Below are positions 28,763 to 41,667 of a DNA stretch of 64,000 nucleotides, in pieces. The notes beneath the pieces are model-generated. The model was given only the letters and a program-made list of their open reading frames with translations. It ran no database searches and was not told the DNA's origin. The stretch covers positions 15,500,001 through 15,564,000 of the forward strand of contig NC_079883.1 of NCBI RefSeq assembly GCF_029227915.1, in the 5' to 3' direction. Numbering within the stretch: the stretch's first letter is position 1; the number at the start of each line of letters is the position of its first letter. The DNA is from Hydractinia symbiolongicarpus. Taxonomy: Eukaryota; Cnidaria; Hydrozoa; Anthoathecata; Hydractiniidae. The translations under genes and the position numbers were made by a program.

Positions 28763-30796
28763 TTAAACATTCGAATCTTTAAGTCCAAGTGGAAAACTGT
28801 AAAACACGGGCTTGTCGTGGATTTGTTCGTGCATGTTAAACATTTCATCAATTTCTTTTAGGTGTCTTTCTTTCAAGTCTTCAGAACTTTGCTTTGAAAG
28901 AGCTATGCGTTCTCTTTCAGCGCTTTTCATGAAATTTCCTTTGTTAACCCCGGGTGTGGTGTCTTGGGCCAAAGCTGTGCTGAATACAGGTAGCTTTGGT
29001 CGCATTTTGTAATGTTTATCGTGTTTTTCTACATGAAGATGTGTGTCTTGATCTTCTCTTAATACGATTTGCTCAACCTGTTCGTCATTTTTATCCGTAT
29101 TATTTTTTTGGATACTGATTTCAGACATATTTTCAACATCATCAGAATTATCGGGTAATGTGCCCACTTTCGATGTTTTTAAAGAATTTACGTTGAGTAT
29201 CTTAATTCCATTAAAATAAACCTCGCTGTCATTTAAAGGAGGTTCTTGATTATTCTTATTACCAATGCCCAGTTGAGTTTTCAGCAATCCTTCTGTTTTC
29301 CCACCCTTCTCCAGTGTTTTTTTAGCACATGTTTTTGACGAAACAATATTCGCGTCAAGGAATGTTTCTGTTTGTCCATTGTTCTCTGTTGTGACGTCAT
29401 GCCGTGGGAGTCTCAATACTTGTGTGTCTATAGCTACGATATTCTGTTGATGAGGCCCATTTGTTTGTTGTTCTGTTTCTGTGATTTTATATCGCAGTGG
29501 TGTATTAGCTTGAGTACACACTTCTTCGTCTACGCTTTCTTTTTGTGTCTCCTTAGCACAATCCATCGTGACGTCAGCTTGTGATAGTTCTTTTTTATTA
29601 TCCTCCTCTATACTCCGTATAAGAATACCGGAATCATCAGATGAATTAGAATTCCGGTTTTGCAAACATTCAGTACCATTTTTGGTGGAGTAAGCTTTCG
29701 CTCTTTTAAATAGAGAAGGCTTTATTTCTATGACAGGGCTTCGGGGAAAACCACTCTCGTCTGAAGAAACTGTCTTCCTGGAGAGTATAGGCGAATTCGT
29801 TATCCTTTTTAGAAATCCTCTTTTCGGATTTGCATCTGTCGGGCTTTCTTCGTCTTCGCTAACAACATAATCATACTTTCGGTACACGTGTTTAAATATG
29901 GCAGGCAAGGAACCGTGTCTTAATTTCGGTTTCTGTTGAACTGAATGTTTTTGCTTCGAGTCGTAAAAACACGTAGGGTCAAATAAACCCATGCTAGCAG
30001 TGGCACGAAAAGTTTTTGGAAGTTTTGAGCGTAATGCACCTTGTAAAGCATCAAGCATTTCTCTTTCTTGTTTTAACTTCTGTTTTTCTTCTTCTTCACT
30101 CTTTTTTATAATAATGCGACTTAACTTTCGTTTAACATTCTGAGTAATAACTTCGGGAGGGTAGTTCAATCCGCTACTGAATGATCGGCTTCTTCGTTTT
30201 TCAGTTGTAGGAATCTGAATACCGATACTACCATCCTCTTCTGGTAGATAGTTTAACTCTGGAAGACTAGACGAAATTTCATTGGACAGATTATTCAAGC
30301 TGTATTCTACACCTGTGTCTTCATGTGGAAGCGAATTATTTGCGACTGGATCAGCTGTAACAGACCTTTGTCTTGTTAGGAGATTCTTAACAGGACTATA
30401 TTGAGAATGTTCTGTGCTGGTTTGGTTGGCACAAGCAATCGTTGAACGCCTTTCAAGAGGTATATGATTGTTATTATCGTATTCATCAAAACTGTGACAA
30501 GAGCGGAGGCTGGCCTTTTTAACCTGCTCGCAGTTAATATGTTTACTCGGCGCAGGAAAACCTAAGGCTACAATGCCTGCTCGCATTAAAAGCTTTTCTG
30601 ATAATTTCGGGTTTTCGAACATTCTTACTTTTACTCCCTGGTAACACACCGAGCTGACTTTCTGATTGGTGGCTGGTGTCACATCATCATCTGGATGAAT
30701 TGACAATCTGGGTTTTGTCAAACCAGGTATAAAGTTCTGTGGCACGTGATTTGCCGCTACATCCTGCTTTTTGCGATATTTATCATTGCGTGGCAT
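28763..30796 (-). CDS. Unrecognised 677-residue, largely disordered protein
   Basis: This is a single open frame with ATG start and TAA stop, the longest in the window. I do not recognise the family. Residues about 18-85 look the most ordered and conserved-like (NFIPGLTKPRLSIHPDD, KLSEKLLMRAGIVALGFPAP). Residues about 220-256 are rich in Lys and Glu and could form a coiled coil (KKSEEEEKQKLKQEREML). Much of the remainder is Ser/Asn/Glu-rich with basic-Ser sites (RRSRSFSS, LSRKTVSS) that kinases could use. The C terminus has a second coiled-coil-like stretch (ERIALSKQSSEDLKERHLKE). No signal peptide or membrane segment is seen. An AG acceptor on the minus strand at 30827-30828 suggests a 5'-UTR intron just upstream of the start, so the mRNA is probably spliced. 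Confidence 0.8.
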   Translation of the reverse strand: MPRNDKYRKKQDVAANHVPQNFIPGLTKPRLSIHPDDDVTPATNQKVSSVCYQGVKVRMFENPKLSEKLLMRAGIVALGFPAPSKHINCEQVKKASLRSCHSFDEYDNNNHIPLERRSTIACANQTSTEHSQYSPVKNLLTRQRSVTADPVANNSLPHEDTGVEYSLNNLSNEISSSLPELNYLPEEDGSIGIQIPTTEKRRSRSFSSGLNYPPEVITQNVKRKLSRIIIKKSEEEEKQKLKQEREMLDALQGALRSKLPKTFRATASMGLFDPTCFYDSKQKHSVQQKPKLRHGSLPAIFKHVYRKYDYVVSEDEESPTDANPKRGFLKRITNSPILSRKTVSSDESGFPRSPVIEIKPSLFKRAKAYSTKNGTECLQNRNSNSSDDSGILIRSIEEDNKKELSQADVTMDCAKETQKESVDEEVCTQANTPLRYKITETEQQTNGPHQQNIVAIDTQVLRLPRHDVTTENNGQTETFLDANIVSSKTCAKKTLEKGGKTEGLLKTQLGIGNKNNQEPPLNDSEVYFNGIKILNVNSLKTSKVGTLPDNSDDVENMSEISIQKNNTDKNDEQVEQIVLREDQDTHLHVEKHDKHYKMRPKLPVFSTALAQDTTPGVNKGNFMKSAERERIALSKQSSEDLKERHLKEIDEMFNMHEQIHDKPVFYSFPLGLKDSNV

Positions 30797-30826
30797 GGTG
30801 TTTCGCCAACAATGTTAGAGAGCTCC

Positions 30827-33800
30827 CTAAAACAACAAGATAGATTTTTACGTAGCAACAACTCAGCTGTTGCAGCGGCCGATAAATCTTTAGTAGTGGC
30901 CATATGATATGAAGTAAAGTTTTTATACAGTCATAACAAGACAATAGCGTGAGGCAAAATATTTTTTAAGGGTGGGTATGAACGAAACATAAACAAATGG
31001 ATGATGTTGAAGAATCCAGTTTTACTCAATAAAATTTTCAGTAAAAAGAGTTAAAGAAAGTAGGACCCTGTTTTTATATTTCATTCATCTATCGTTGTTA
31101 TAATCAGCCTCTATTTATCACGAGTTTTAAAATCGAACGCAAGTTACTCCGAAAATAATAACTGACCATTACTTAACTCCGCGCCAACGTTAGCAACGAC
31201 TTTTGTCCTTCCAACCAACCTTGTCCCCAGGGCCTTTTTGAAGACACTGCATTTGACATCAAAACAGCGAAAAAGGCCGTGGTAACGAGGTTACCATTTT
31301 AATATGACTACATGTAGCCATTACAAAAAAATACACATTTTTTTTAATGAAACATGTTTCAACATATCTTATGTCATTACGGTCGAAATATACTACATAA
31401 AAGCTAGTTGTAAAATATATAAAAAACATTACACAACTAATAATTAAAAGTTATACTTACAAATAACGTCATCCCACTAATTACATCGTTTGGTAATAAA
31501 TAAATGTCACACATACGAATATCTCATATGTAGTATAATTTCACTGTAATGTCGAAATATATTTTACTTAAAAAAATGCGTATTTTTTCTTGAAATAATT
31601 TTAAATATACAATAATTCAAAGACAAAAGACTACTCTTAACATTGAGAACCTGTTTAAATAACATATCGTGCTCATGTGAGAAGATGCTTATAAGAGATA
31701 TGCACGAAAAACCAAAGTATCCGATGTTTATAAAAACTACTCCTTATATAAAGCTCGGTCCCAGTAAGCGTCTTACTGCCGTTAATCAATATCTGTATGT
31801 TGGACGCCTCAATTAGACGCTGATCCAAAAATACCTGCTGACGTTTACACTAGAAGCATTTTGGCATCAAAACTTCTTTTTTGTCACTACATTGTGCAGA
31901 ATATAATGCAGAAATATGTCGGCTTTCTTTGATCTCAGCATAAACGCTGCTAGCTGTCTAATTTAATATGAAACAAAATTAATTTTAAAATTGGCGTCAG
32001 TTAGACGCCAATTGGAAATTGAGCAAGAATCCAGGAAGACACAAAAGTACAATTTATATAATTTTTTTTCTTCATTTTACGTTATTTGAAAATGTGAAGG
32101 AAACTCCACGTTGCTCACTTAGTTTACGCGTCTGCCAAAGTTAAACATTCTCAAACTGCCGGCTGCAGAGCATTGGTTTGATGATTGGTTAATTCACCTT
32201 CGTTCCCAGGAATTGTCGCTTTTTAGAAGAGAGAAAACGGCTAATGACACTTACTCGTTTATTTTTGTTTGTTCGTTTGTTTGAAGGTATTTTTCGTATG
32301 CACTATGTAATTAACGGTATCTTACTTTTTGTGTGGCTAAAATAAACTGCTGCGGACAGAAAGACGGCTTTTGCAGTTTTTTAAAGAAATTTTCTTCCTG
32401 GAAAAAATGAAATTGGTGTAAGAAAAAGTTAAGCATGGTGCATTTATAAATCGAACAAATTACTTCAATGGCCGTTCACATTCCACTATGTTAGAAAGTG
32501 GATGTGAAAATTTTAAAGTTTGTAGCTTATGGGGTTTTCCCCATTATGGTCATAAACATGGTCTTTTAGGGGGTCGGTCTTAAGACCCAAATTTTCGGTA
32601 AAAATTTATCATTTTTAAAATTCTCTTAAATATTCTCTAAAACTACATGTTACCAACTTGTAGTTTTTGAGAATAATAGGAACAAATAATAGGAACAAAT
32701 TTCAGATAAGGGTAATCTTAGGGGCCTGGGACCCAAACGCTCTCAGATTGTAATCTTTATTTCAAAGAAAGAAAACTCAAATTGTATGCCACCAACCTAC
32801 TTTGAGGGAAAAACCTTTTGTAGAAAATGTGACATAATGTTCCGTAATTAGTTCTTAAACTAAGACCACAAATGACAATTTTTTGGCTAAATGTTATACA
32901 GCTAAGATTGACCCCTCCATTGTTTTCTTTCTTAAGTCGTCAATTAATATAAAAACAATTTTATAGAATTTCCATACAAAAAGTACTTGTGCATACACTC
33001 ACCGTATCTTTGACGCAATAACAAAATTAATTCGCGGTAAATTTCAACCAACCAAAGTATAGTAGACAAAGATAGCAGATATATTCTAGAAGTACCTTTT
33101 ATTTCTTTTTAAGTCTAGTATCATTAAAAAATGAAAAGTTTTCTCTATATCTTACTGTATTTGATTTTTTTCTCCGCCTACATTTTAAAAATATCAAAAT
33201 ATATCAAACAACAATGGTTTAGAAGAAACAAATGTCGGATTATTGAACAATCTCGACTAAGCATAAAACGTTCGTTAAATAGGTTTGCTTCTATGATTCA
33301 TAGATTTGACAGGTGCCAGATTAAAAATACTTTGCTGCAAAAATTCCGATTTAGAATTGTTAAGATTTTAATGTTGTGTTGAGTGGGATGGAGATCTGAG
33401 TCATCTTGTTCTGGTGATACACACATTCCTTTGACGAAAAGGTTTTAAAAGAAAAGTAGAAATAAAGATAACCTTTAAAAAGTTCGTCAAGAAAGTATTT
33501 TTTAATTTTTGTTTGACTAGTTCTAAGGTGACCCTAATTTTTGTCACCTAAAAAACCATGAAGACAAGGTTGATTTTCGGACATATTATTTGCATATATC
33601 CCCATATCCCTTCACGTAATTGCCCGGCTTTCAGATATCATTTTAAAGTTCTCGTAGCCAACCATAATCAATTCTTGCTGGTGTCACTGCAGCGCGACTA
33701 ATTTGAAACATTCAAATTTTACAACATTAAATGTGTAAAAGCAATATTGCACCGTAACCAATTTTGTATTAGATATTAGCCTTTTCCTCATTTATTCAAC

Positions 33801-33862
33801 TGTATTGTAAAGACCATATATTTTTACCAGTTTTGATTAAAAAATTTACCGGCATTTTTAAA
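30827..33862. other. AT-rich intergenic DNA left of the satellite
   Basis: No gene is supported. A perfect hairpin, ATTGGCGTC-AGTTA-GACGCCAAT, lies at 31990-32012 in a stretch where GACGCC motifs recur (31800-32015), probably a decayed MITE. A CAACCTTGTCCCCAGGGC repeat fragment is near 31218. The 83-codon frame at 33131-33382 is AT-driven and has no domain. Confidence 0.4.
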
Positions 33863-36800
33863 CTCAAGTTGTACTGCAACCAGAAAAAAACATAAATTGT
33901 ATTTCAACCAGAAGAAAACTCAAGTTGTATTGTTACTAGAAGAAAACTTAAGTTGTATTCTAACCAGAAGAAAACTCAAGTTGTATTGTAACCAGAAAAA
34001 AACTCAAGTTGTATTGTAACCAGAAAAAAACTCAAGTTGTATTGTAACTAGAAGAAAACTCAAGTTGTATTCCAACCAGAAAAAAACTCAAGCTGTATTG
34101 CAACTAGAAGAAAACTCAAGTTGTATTGCAACTGGAAAAAATCTCAAGTTGTATTGTAGCTAGAAGAAAACTCAAGTTGTATTGCAACCAGAAGAAAACT
34201 CAAGTTGTATTGTAACTAGAAGAAAACTCAAGTTGTATTGTAACTAGAAGAAAACTCAAGTTGTATTCTAACCAGAAGAAAACTCAAGTTGTATTGTAAC
34301 CAGAAAAAAACTCAAGTTGTATTGTAACTAGAAGAAAACTCAAGTTGTATTGCAACCAGAAGAAAACTCAAGTTGTATTGTAACTAGAAGAAAACTCAAG
34401 TTGTATTGTAACCAGAAGAAAAGTGAAGTTGTATTGTAACTAGAAGAAAACTCAAGTTGTATTGTAACCAGAAAAAAACGCAAGTTGTATTGTAACTAGA
34501 AGAAAACTCAAGTTGTATTGCAACCAGAAGAAAACTCAAGTTGTATTGTAACTAGAAGAAAACTCAAGTTGTATTGCAACCAGAAGAAAATTCAAGTTGT
34601 ATTGTAACTAGAAGAAAACTCAAGTTGTATTGTAACTAGAAGAAAACTCAAGTTGTATTGTAACTAGAAGAAAACTCAAGTTGTATTGCAACCAGAAAAA
34701 AACTCAAGTTGTATTGTAACTAGAAGAAAACTCAAGTTGTATTCTAACCAGAAGAAAACTCAAGTTGTATTCTAACCAGAAGAAAACTCAAGTTGTATTC
34801 TAACCAGAAAAAAACTCAAGTTGTATTGTAACCAGAAAAAAACTCAAGTTGTATTGTAACTAGAAGAAAACTCAAGTTGTATTGCAACCAGAAAAAAACT
34901 CAAGCTGTATTACAACTAGAAGAAAACTCAAGTTGTATTGCAACCGGAAAAAATCTCAAGTTGTATTGTAGCTAGAAGAAAACTCAAGTTGTATTGCAAC
35001 CAGAAGAAAACTCAAGTTGTATTGTAACTAGAAGAAAACTCAAGTTGTATTGTAACTAGAAGAAAACTCAAGTTGTATTCTAACCAGAAGAAAACTCAAG
35101 TTGTATTGTAACCAGAAAAAAACTCAAGTTGTATTGTAACTAGAAGAAAACTCAAGTTGTATTGCAACCAGAAGAAAACTCAAGTTGTATTGTAACTAGA
35201 AGAAAACTGAAGTTGCATTGTAACCAGAAGAAAACTCAAGTTGTATTGTAACTAGAAGAAAACTCAAGTTGTATTGCAACCGGAAAAAATCTCAAGTTGT
35301 ATTGTAGCTAGAAGAAAACTCAAGTTGTATTGCAACCAGAAGAAAACTCAAGTTGTATTGTAACTAGAAGAAAACTCAAGTTGTATTCTAACCAGAAAAA
35401 AACTCAAGTTGTATTGTAACCAGAAAAAAACTCAAGTTGTATTGTAACTAGAAGAAAACTCAAGTTGTATTGCAACCAGAAAAAAACTCAAGCTGTATTG
35501 CAACTAGAAGAAAACTCAAGTTGTATTGCAACTGGAAAAAATCTCAAGTTGTATTGTAACCAGAAGAAAACTCAAGTTGTATTGTAACTAGAAGAAAACT
35601 CAAGTTGTATTGTAACTAGAAGAAAAATCAAGTTGTATTGCAACCAGAAAAAAACTCAAGTTGTATTGTAACTAGAAGAAAACTCAAGTTGTATTCTAAC
35701 CAGAAGAAAACTCAAGTTGTATTCTAACCAGAAAAAAACTCAAGTTGTATTGTAACCAGAAAAAAACTCAAGTTGTATTGTAACTAGAAGAAAACTCAAG
35801 TTGTATTGCAACCAGAAAAAAACTCAAGCTGTATTGCAACTAGAAGAAAACTCAAGTTGTATTGCAACTGGAAAAAATCTCAAGTTGTATTGTAACTAGA
35901 AGAAAACTCAAGTTGTATTGCAACCAGAAGAAAACTCAAGTTGTATTGTAACTAGAAGAAAACTCAAGTTGTATTGCAACCAGAAAAAAACTCAAGCTGT
36001 ATTGCAACTAGAAGAAAACTCAAGTTGTATTGCAACTGGAAAAAATCTCAAGTTGTATTGTAACTAGAAGAAAACTCAAGTTGTATTGCAACCAGAAGAA
36101 AACTCAAGTTGTATTGCAACCAGAAGAAAACTCAAGTTGTATTGTAACTAGAAGAAAACTCAAGTTGTATTGTAACCAGAAAAAAACTCAAGTTGTATTG
36201 TAACCAGAAAAAAACTCAAGTTGTATTGTAACTAGAAGAAAACTCAAGTTGTATTCCAACCAGAAAAAAACTCAAGCTGTATTGCAACTAGAAGAAAACT
36301 CAAGTTGTATTGCAACTGGAAAAAATCTCAAGTTGTATTGTAGCTAGAAGAAAACTCAAGTTGTATTGCAACCAGAAGAAAACTCAAGTTGTATTGTAAC
36401 TAGAAGAAAACTCAAGTTGTATTGTAACTAGAAGAAAACTCAAGTTGTATTCTAACCAGAAGAAAACTCAAGTTGTATTGTAACCAGAAAAAAACTCAAG
36501 TTGTATTGTAACTAGAAGAAAACTCAAGTTGTATTGCAACCAGAAGAAAACTCAAGTTGTATTGTAACTAGAAGAAAACTCAAGTTGTATTGTAACCAGA
36601 AGAAAAGTGAAGTTGTATTGTAACTAGAAGAAAACTCAAGTTGTATTGTAACCAGAAAAAAACGCAAGTTGTATTGTAACTAGAAGAAAACTCAAGTTGT
36701 ATTGCAACCAGAAGAAAACTCAAGTTGTATTGTAACTAGAAGAAAACTCAAGTTGTATTGCAACCAGAAGAAAATTCAAGTTGTATTGTAACTAGAAGAA

Positions 36801-39800
36801 AACTCAAGTTGTATTGTAACTAGAAGAAAACTCAAGTTGTATTGTAACTAGAAGAAAACTCAAGTTGTATTGCAACCAGAAAAAAACTCAAGTTGTATTG
36901 TAACTAGAAGAAAACTCAAGTTGTATTCTAACCAGAAGAAAACTCAAGTTGTATTCTAACCAGAAGAAAACTCAAGTTGTATTCTAACCAGAAAAAAACT
37001 CAAGTTGTATTGTAACCAGAAAAAAACTCAAGTTGTATTGTAACTAGAAGAAAACTCAAGTTGTATTGCAACCAGAAAAAAACTCAAGCTGTATTACAAC
37101 TAGAAGAAAACTCAAGTTGTATTGCAACCGGAAAAAATCTCAAGTTGTATTGTAGCTAGAAGAAAACTCAAGTTGTATTGCAACCAGAAGAAAACTCAAG
37201 TTGTATTGTAACTAGAAGAAAACTCAAGTTGTATTGTAACTAGAAGAAAACTCAAGTTGTATTCTAACCAGAAGAAAACTCAAGTTGTATTGTAACCAGA
37301 AAAAAACTCAAGTTGTATTGTAACTAGAAGAAAACTCAAGTTGTATTGCAACCAGAAGAAAACTCAAGTTGTATTGTAACTAGAAGAAAACTGAAGTTGC
37401 ATTGTAACCAGAAGAAAACTCAAGTTGTATTGTAACTAGAAGAAAACTCAAGTTGTATTGCAACCGCAAAAAATCTCAAGTTGTATTGTAGCTAGAAGAA
37501 AACTCAAGTTGTATTGCAACCAGAAGAAAACTCAAGTTGTATTGTAACTAGAAGAAAACTCAAGTTGTATTCTAACCAGAAAAAAACTCAAGTTGTATTG
37601 TAACCAGAAAAAAACTCAAGTTGTATTGTAACTAGAAGAAAACTCAAGTTGTATTGCAACCAGAAAAAAACTCAAGCTGTATTGCAACTAGAAGAAAACT
37701 CAAGTTGTATTGCAACTGGAAAAAATCTCAAGTTGTATTGTAACCAGAAGAAAACTCAAGTTGTATTGTAACTAGAAGAAAACTCAAGTTGTATTGTAAC
37801 TAGAAGAAAAATCAAGTTGTATTGCAACCAGAAAAAAACTCAAGTTGTATTGTAACTAGAAGAAAACTCAAGTTGTATTCTAACCAGAAGAAAACTCAAG
37901 TTGTATTCTAACCAGAAAAAAACTCAAGTTGTATTGTAACCAGAAAAAAACTCAAGTTGTATTGTAACTAGAAGAAAACTCAAGTTGTATTGCAACCAGA
38001 AAAAAACTCAAGCTGTATTACAACTAGAAGAAAACTCAAGTTGTATTGCAACCGGAAAAAATCTCAAGTTGTATTGTAGCTAGAAGAAAACTCAAGTTGT
38101 ATTGCAACCAGAAGAAAACTCAAGTTGTATTGTAACTAGAAGAAAACTCAAGTTGTATTGTAACTAGAAGAAAACTCAAGTTGTATTCTAACCAGAAGAA
38201 AACTCAAGTTGTATTGTAACCAGAAAAAAACTCAAGTTGTATTGTAACTAGAAGAAAACTCAAGTTGTATTGCAACCAGAAGAAAACTCAAGTTGTATTG
38301 TAACTAGAAGAAAACTGAAGTTGCATTGTAACCAGAAGAAAACTCAAGTTGTATTGTAACTAGAAGAAAACTCAAGTTGTATTGCAACCGGAAAAAATCT
38401 CAAGTTGTATTGTAGCTAGAAGAAAACTCAAGTTGTATTGCAACCAGAAGAAAACTCAAGTTGTATTGTAACTAGAAGAAAACTCAAGTTGTATTCTAAC
38501 CAGAAAAAAACTCAAGTTGTATTGTAACCAGAAAAAAACTCAAGTTGTATTGTAACTAGAAGAAAACTCAAGTTGTATTGCAACCAGAAAAAAACTCAAG
38601 CTGTATTGCAACTAGAAGAAAACTCAAGTTGTATTGCAACTGGAAAAAATCTCAAGTTGTATTGTAACCAGAAGAAAACTCAAGTTGTATTGTAACTAGA
38701 AGAAAACTCAAGTTGTATTGTAACTAGAAGAAAAATCAAGTTGTATTGCAACCAGAAAAAAACTCAAGTTGTATTGTAACTAGAAGAAAACTCAAGTTGT
38801 ATTCTAACCAGAAGAAAACTCAAGTTGTATTCTAACCAGAAAAAAACTCAAGTTGTATTGTAACCAGAAAAAAACTCAAGTTGTATTGTAACTAGAAGAA
38901 AACTCAAGTTGTATTGCAACCAGAAAAAAACTCAAGCTGTATTGCAACTAGAAGAAAACTCAAGTTGTATTGCAACTGGAAAAAATCTCAAGTTGTATTG
39001 TAACTAGAAGAAAACTCAAGTTGTATTGCAACCAGAAGAAAACTCAAGTTGTATTGTAACTAGAAGAAAACTCAAGTTGTATTGCAACCAGAAAAAAACT
39101 CAAGCTGTATTGCAACTAGAAGAAAACTCAAGTTGTATTGCAACTGGAAAAAATCTCAAGTTGTATTGTAACTAGAAGAAAACTCAAGTTGTATTGCAAC
39201 CAGAAGAAAACTCAAGTTGTATTGCAACCAGAAGAAAACTCAAGTTGTATTGTAACTAGAAGAAAACTCAAGTTGTATTGTAACCAGAAAAAAACTCAAG
39301 TTGTATTGTAACCAGAAAAAAACTCAAGTTGTATTGTAACTAGAAGAAAACTCAAGTTGTATTCCAACCAGAAAAAAACTCAAGCTGTATTGCAACTAGA
39401 AGAAAACTCAAGTTGTATTGCAACTGGAAAAAATCTCAAGTTGTATTGTAGCTAGAAGAAAACTCAAGTTGTATTGCAACCAGAAGAAAACTCAAGTTGT
39501 ATTGTAACTAGAAGAAAACTCAAGTTGTATTGTAACTAGAAGAAAACTCAAGTTGTATTCTAACCAGAAGAAAACTCAAGTTGTATTGTAACCAGAAAAA
39601 AACTCAAGTTGTATTGTAACTAGAAGAAAACTCAAGTTGTATTGCAACCAGAAGAAAACTCAAGTTGTATTGTAACTAGAAGAAAACTCAAGTTGTATTG
39701 TAACCAGAAGAAAAGTGAAGTTGTATTGTAACTAGAAGAAAACTCAAGTTGTATTGTAACCAGAAAAAAACGCAAGTTGTATTGTAACTAGAAGAAAACT

Positions 39801-41667
39801 CAAGTTGTATTGCAACCAGAAGAAAACTCAAGTTGTATTGTAACTAGAAGAAAACTCAAGTTGTATTGCAACCAGAAGAAAATTCAAGTTGTATTGTAAC
39901 TAGAAGAAAACTCAAGTTGTATTGTAACTAGAAGAAAACTCAAGTTGTATTGTAACTAGAAGAAAACTCAAGTTGTATTGCAACCAGAAAAAAACTCAAG
40001 TTGTATTGTAACTAGAAGAAAACTCAAGTTGTATTCTAACCAGAAGAAAACTCAAGTTGTATTCTAACCAGAAGAAAACTCAAGTTGTATTCTAACCAGA
40101 AAAAAACTCAAGTTGTATTGTAACCAGAAAAAAACTCAAGTTGTATTGTAACTAGAAGAAAACTCAAGTTGTATTGCAACCAGAAAAAAACTCAAGCTGT
40201 ATTACAACTAGAAGAAAACTCAAGTTGTATTGCAACCGGAAAAAATCTCAAGTTGTATTGTAGCTAGAAGAAAACTCAAGTTGTATTGCAACCAGAAGAA
40301 AACTCAAGTTGTATTGTAACTAGAAGAAAACTCAAGTTGTATTGTAACTAGAAGAAAACTCAAGTTGTATTCTAACCAGAAGAAAACTCAAGTTGTATTG
40401 TAACCAGAAAAAAACTCAAGTTGTATTGTAACTAGAAGAAAACTCAAGTTGTATTGCAACCAGAAGAAAACTCAAGTTGTATTGTAACTAGAAGAAAACT
40501 GAAGTTGCATTGTAACCAGAAGAAAACTCAAGTTGTATTGTAACTAGAAGAAAACTCAAGTTGTATTGCAACCGGAAAAAATCTCAAGTTGTATTGTAGC
40601 TAGAAGAAAACTCAAGTTGTATTGCAACCAGAAGAAAACTCAAGTTGTATTGTAACTAGAAGAAAACTCAAGTTGTATTCTAACCAGAAAAAAACTCAAG
40701 TTGTATTGTAACCAGAAAAAAACTCAAGTTGTATTGTAACTAGAAGAAAACTCAAGTTGTATTGCAACCAGAAAAAAACTCAAGCTGTATTGCAACTAGA
40801 AGAAAACTCAAGTTGTATTGCAACTGGAAAAAATCTCAAGTTGTATTGTAACCAGAAGAAAACTCAAGTTGTATTGTAACTAGAAGAAAACTCAAGTTGT
40901 ATTGTAACTAGAAGAAAAATCAAGTTGTATTGCAACCAGAAAAAAACTCAAGTTGTATTGTAACTAGAAGAAAACTCAAGTTGTATTCTAACCAGAAGAA
41001 AACTCAAGTTGTATTCTAACCAGAAAAAAACTCAAGTTGTATTGTAACCAGAAAAAAACTCAAGTTGTATTGTAACTAGAAGAAAACTCAAGTTGTATTG
41101 CAACCAGAAAAAAACTCAAGCTGTATTGCAACTAGAAGAAAACTCAAGTTGTATTGCAACTGGAAAAAATCTCAAGTTGTATTGTAACTAGAAGAAAACT
41201 CAAGTTGTATTGCAACCAGAAGAAAACTCAAGTTGTATTGTAACTAGAAGAAAACTCAAGTTGTATTGCAACCAGAAAAAAACTCAAGCTGTATTGCAAC
41301 TAGAAGAAAACTCAAGTTGTATTGCAACTGGAAAAAATCTCAAGTTGTATTGTAACTAGAAGAAAACTCAAGTTGTATTGCAACCAGAAGAAAACTCAAG
41401 TTGTATTGCAACCAGAAGAAAACTCAAGTTGTATTGTAACTAGAAGAAAACTCAAGTTGTATTGTAACCAGAAAAAAACTCAAGTTGTATTGTAACCAGA
41501 AAAAAACTCAAGCTGTATTGCAACTAGAAGAAAACTCAAGTTGTATTGCAACTGGAAAAAATCTCAAGTTGTATTGTAGCTAGAAGAAAACTCAAGTTGT
41601 ATTGTAACTAGAAGAAGTTGTATTGTAACTAGAAGAAAACGTAAGTTGTATTATAACTAGAAAAAAG
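33863..41667. repeat. 28-bp satellite array, about 279 copies, with higher-order structure
   Basis: The unit is close to CTCAAGTTGTATTGTAAC followed by TAGAAGAAAA, 28 bp. Variants differ mainly at a few positions (TAACT/CAACC/CTAACC, AGAAGAAAA or AGAAAAAAA, rare AAGCTG and GAAGTTGC). The register is kept for nearly 7.8 kb: rare variants are spaced at exact multiples of 28. The AAGTGAAG variant lies at 34421, 36605 and 39713 (spacings 2184 = 78 units and 3108 = 111 units). The CTGAAGTTGC variant lies at 35207, 37391, 38315 and 40499 (2184, 924 and 2184). Only the last units at 41590-41667 are irregular. No frame is open, because 28 is not a multiple of 3 and TAACTAG puts stops in all frames. 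Confidence 0.97.

Noticed and set aside
28812-29584. Plus-strand frames inside the 677-residue gene
   Set aside because: Shadows of the minus-strand coding exon, without motifs.
33863-41667. CRISPR array, because of regular 28-bp repeats
   Set aside because: The units are head to tail without spacers, in an animal genome, and form a satellite.
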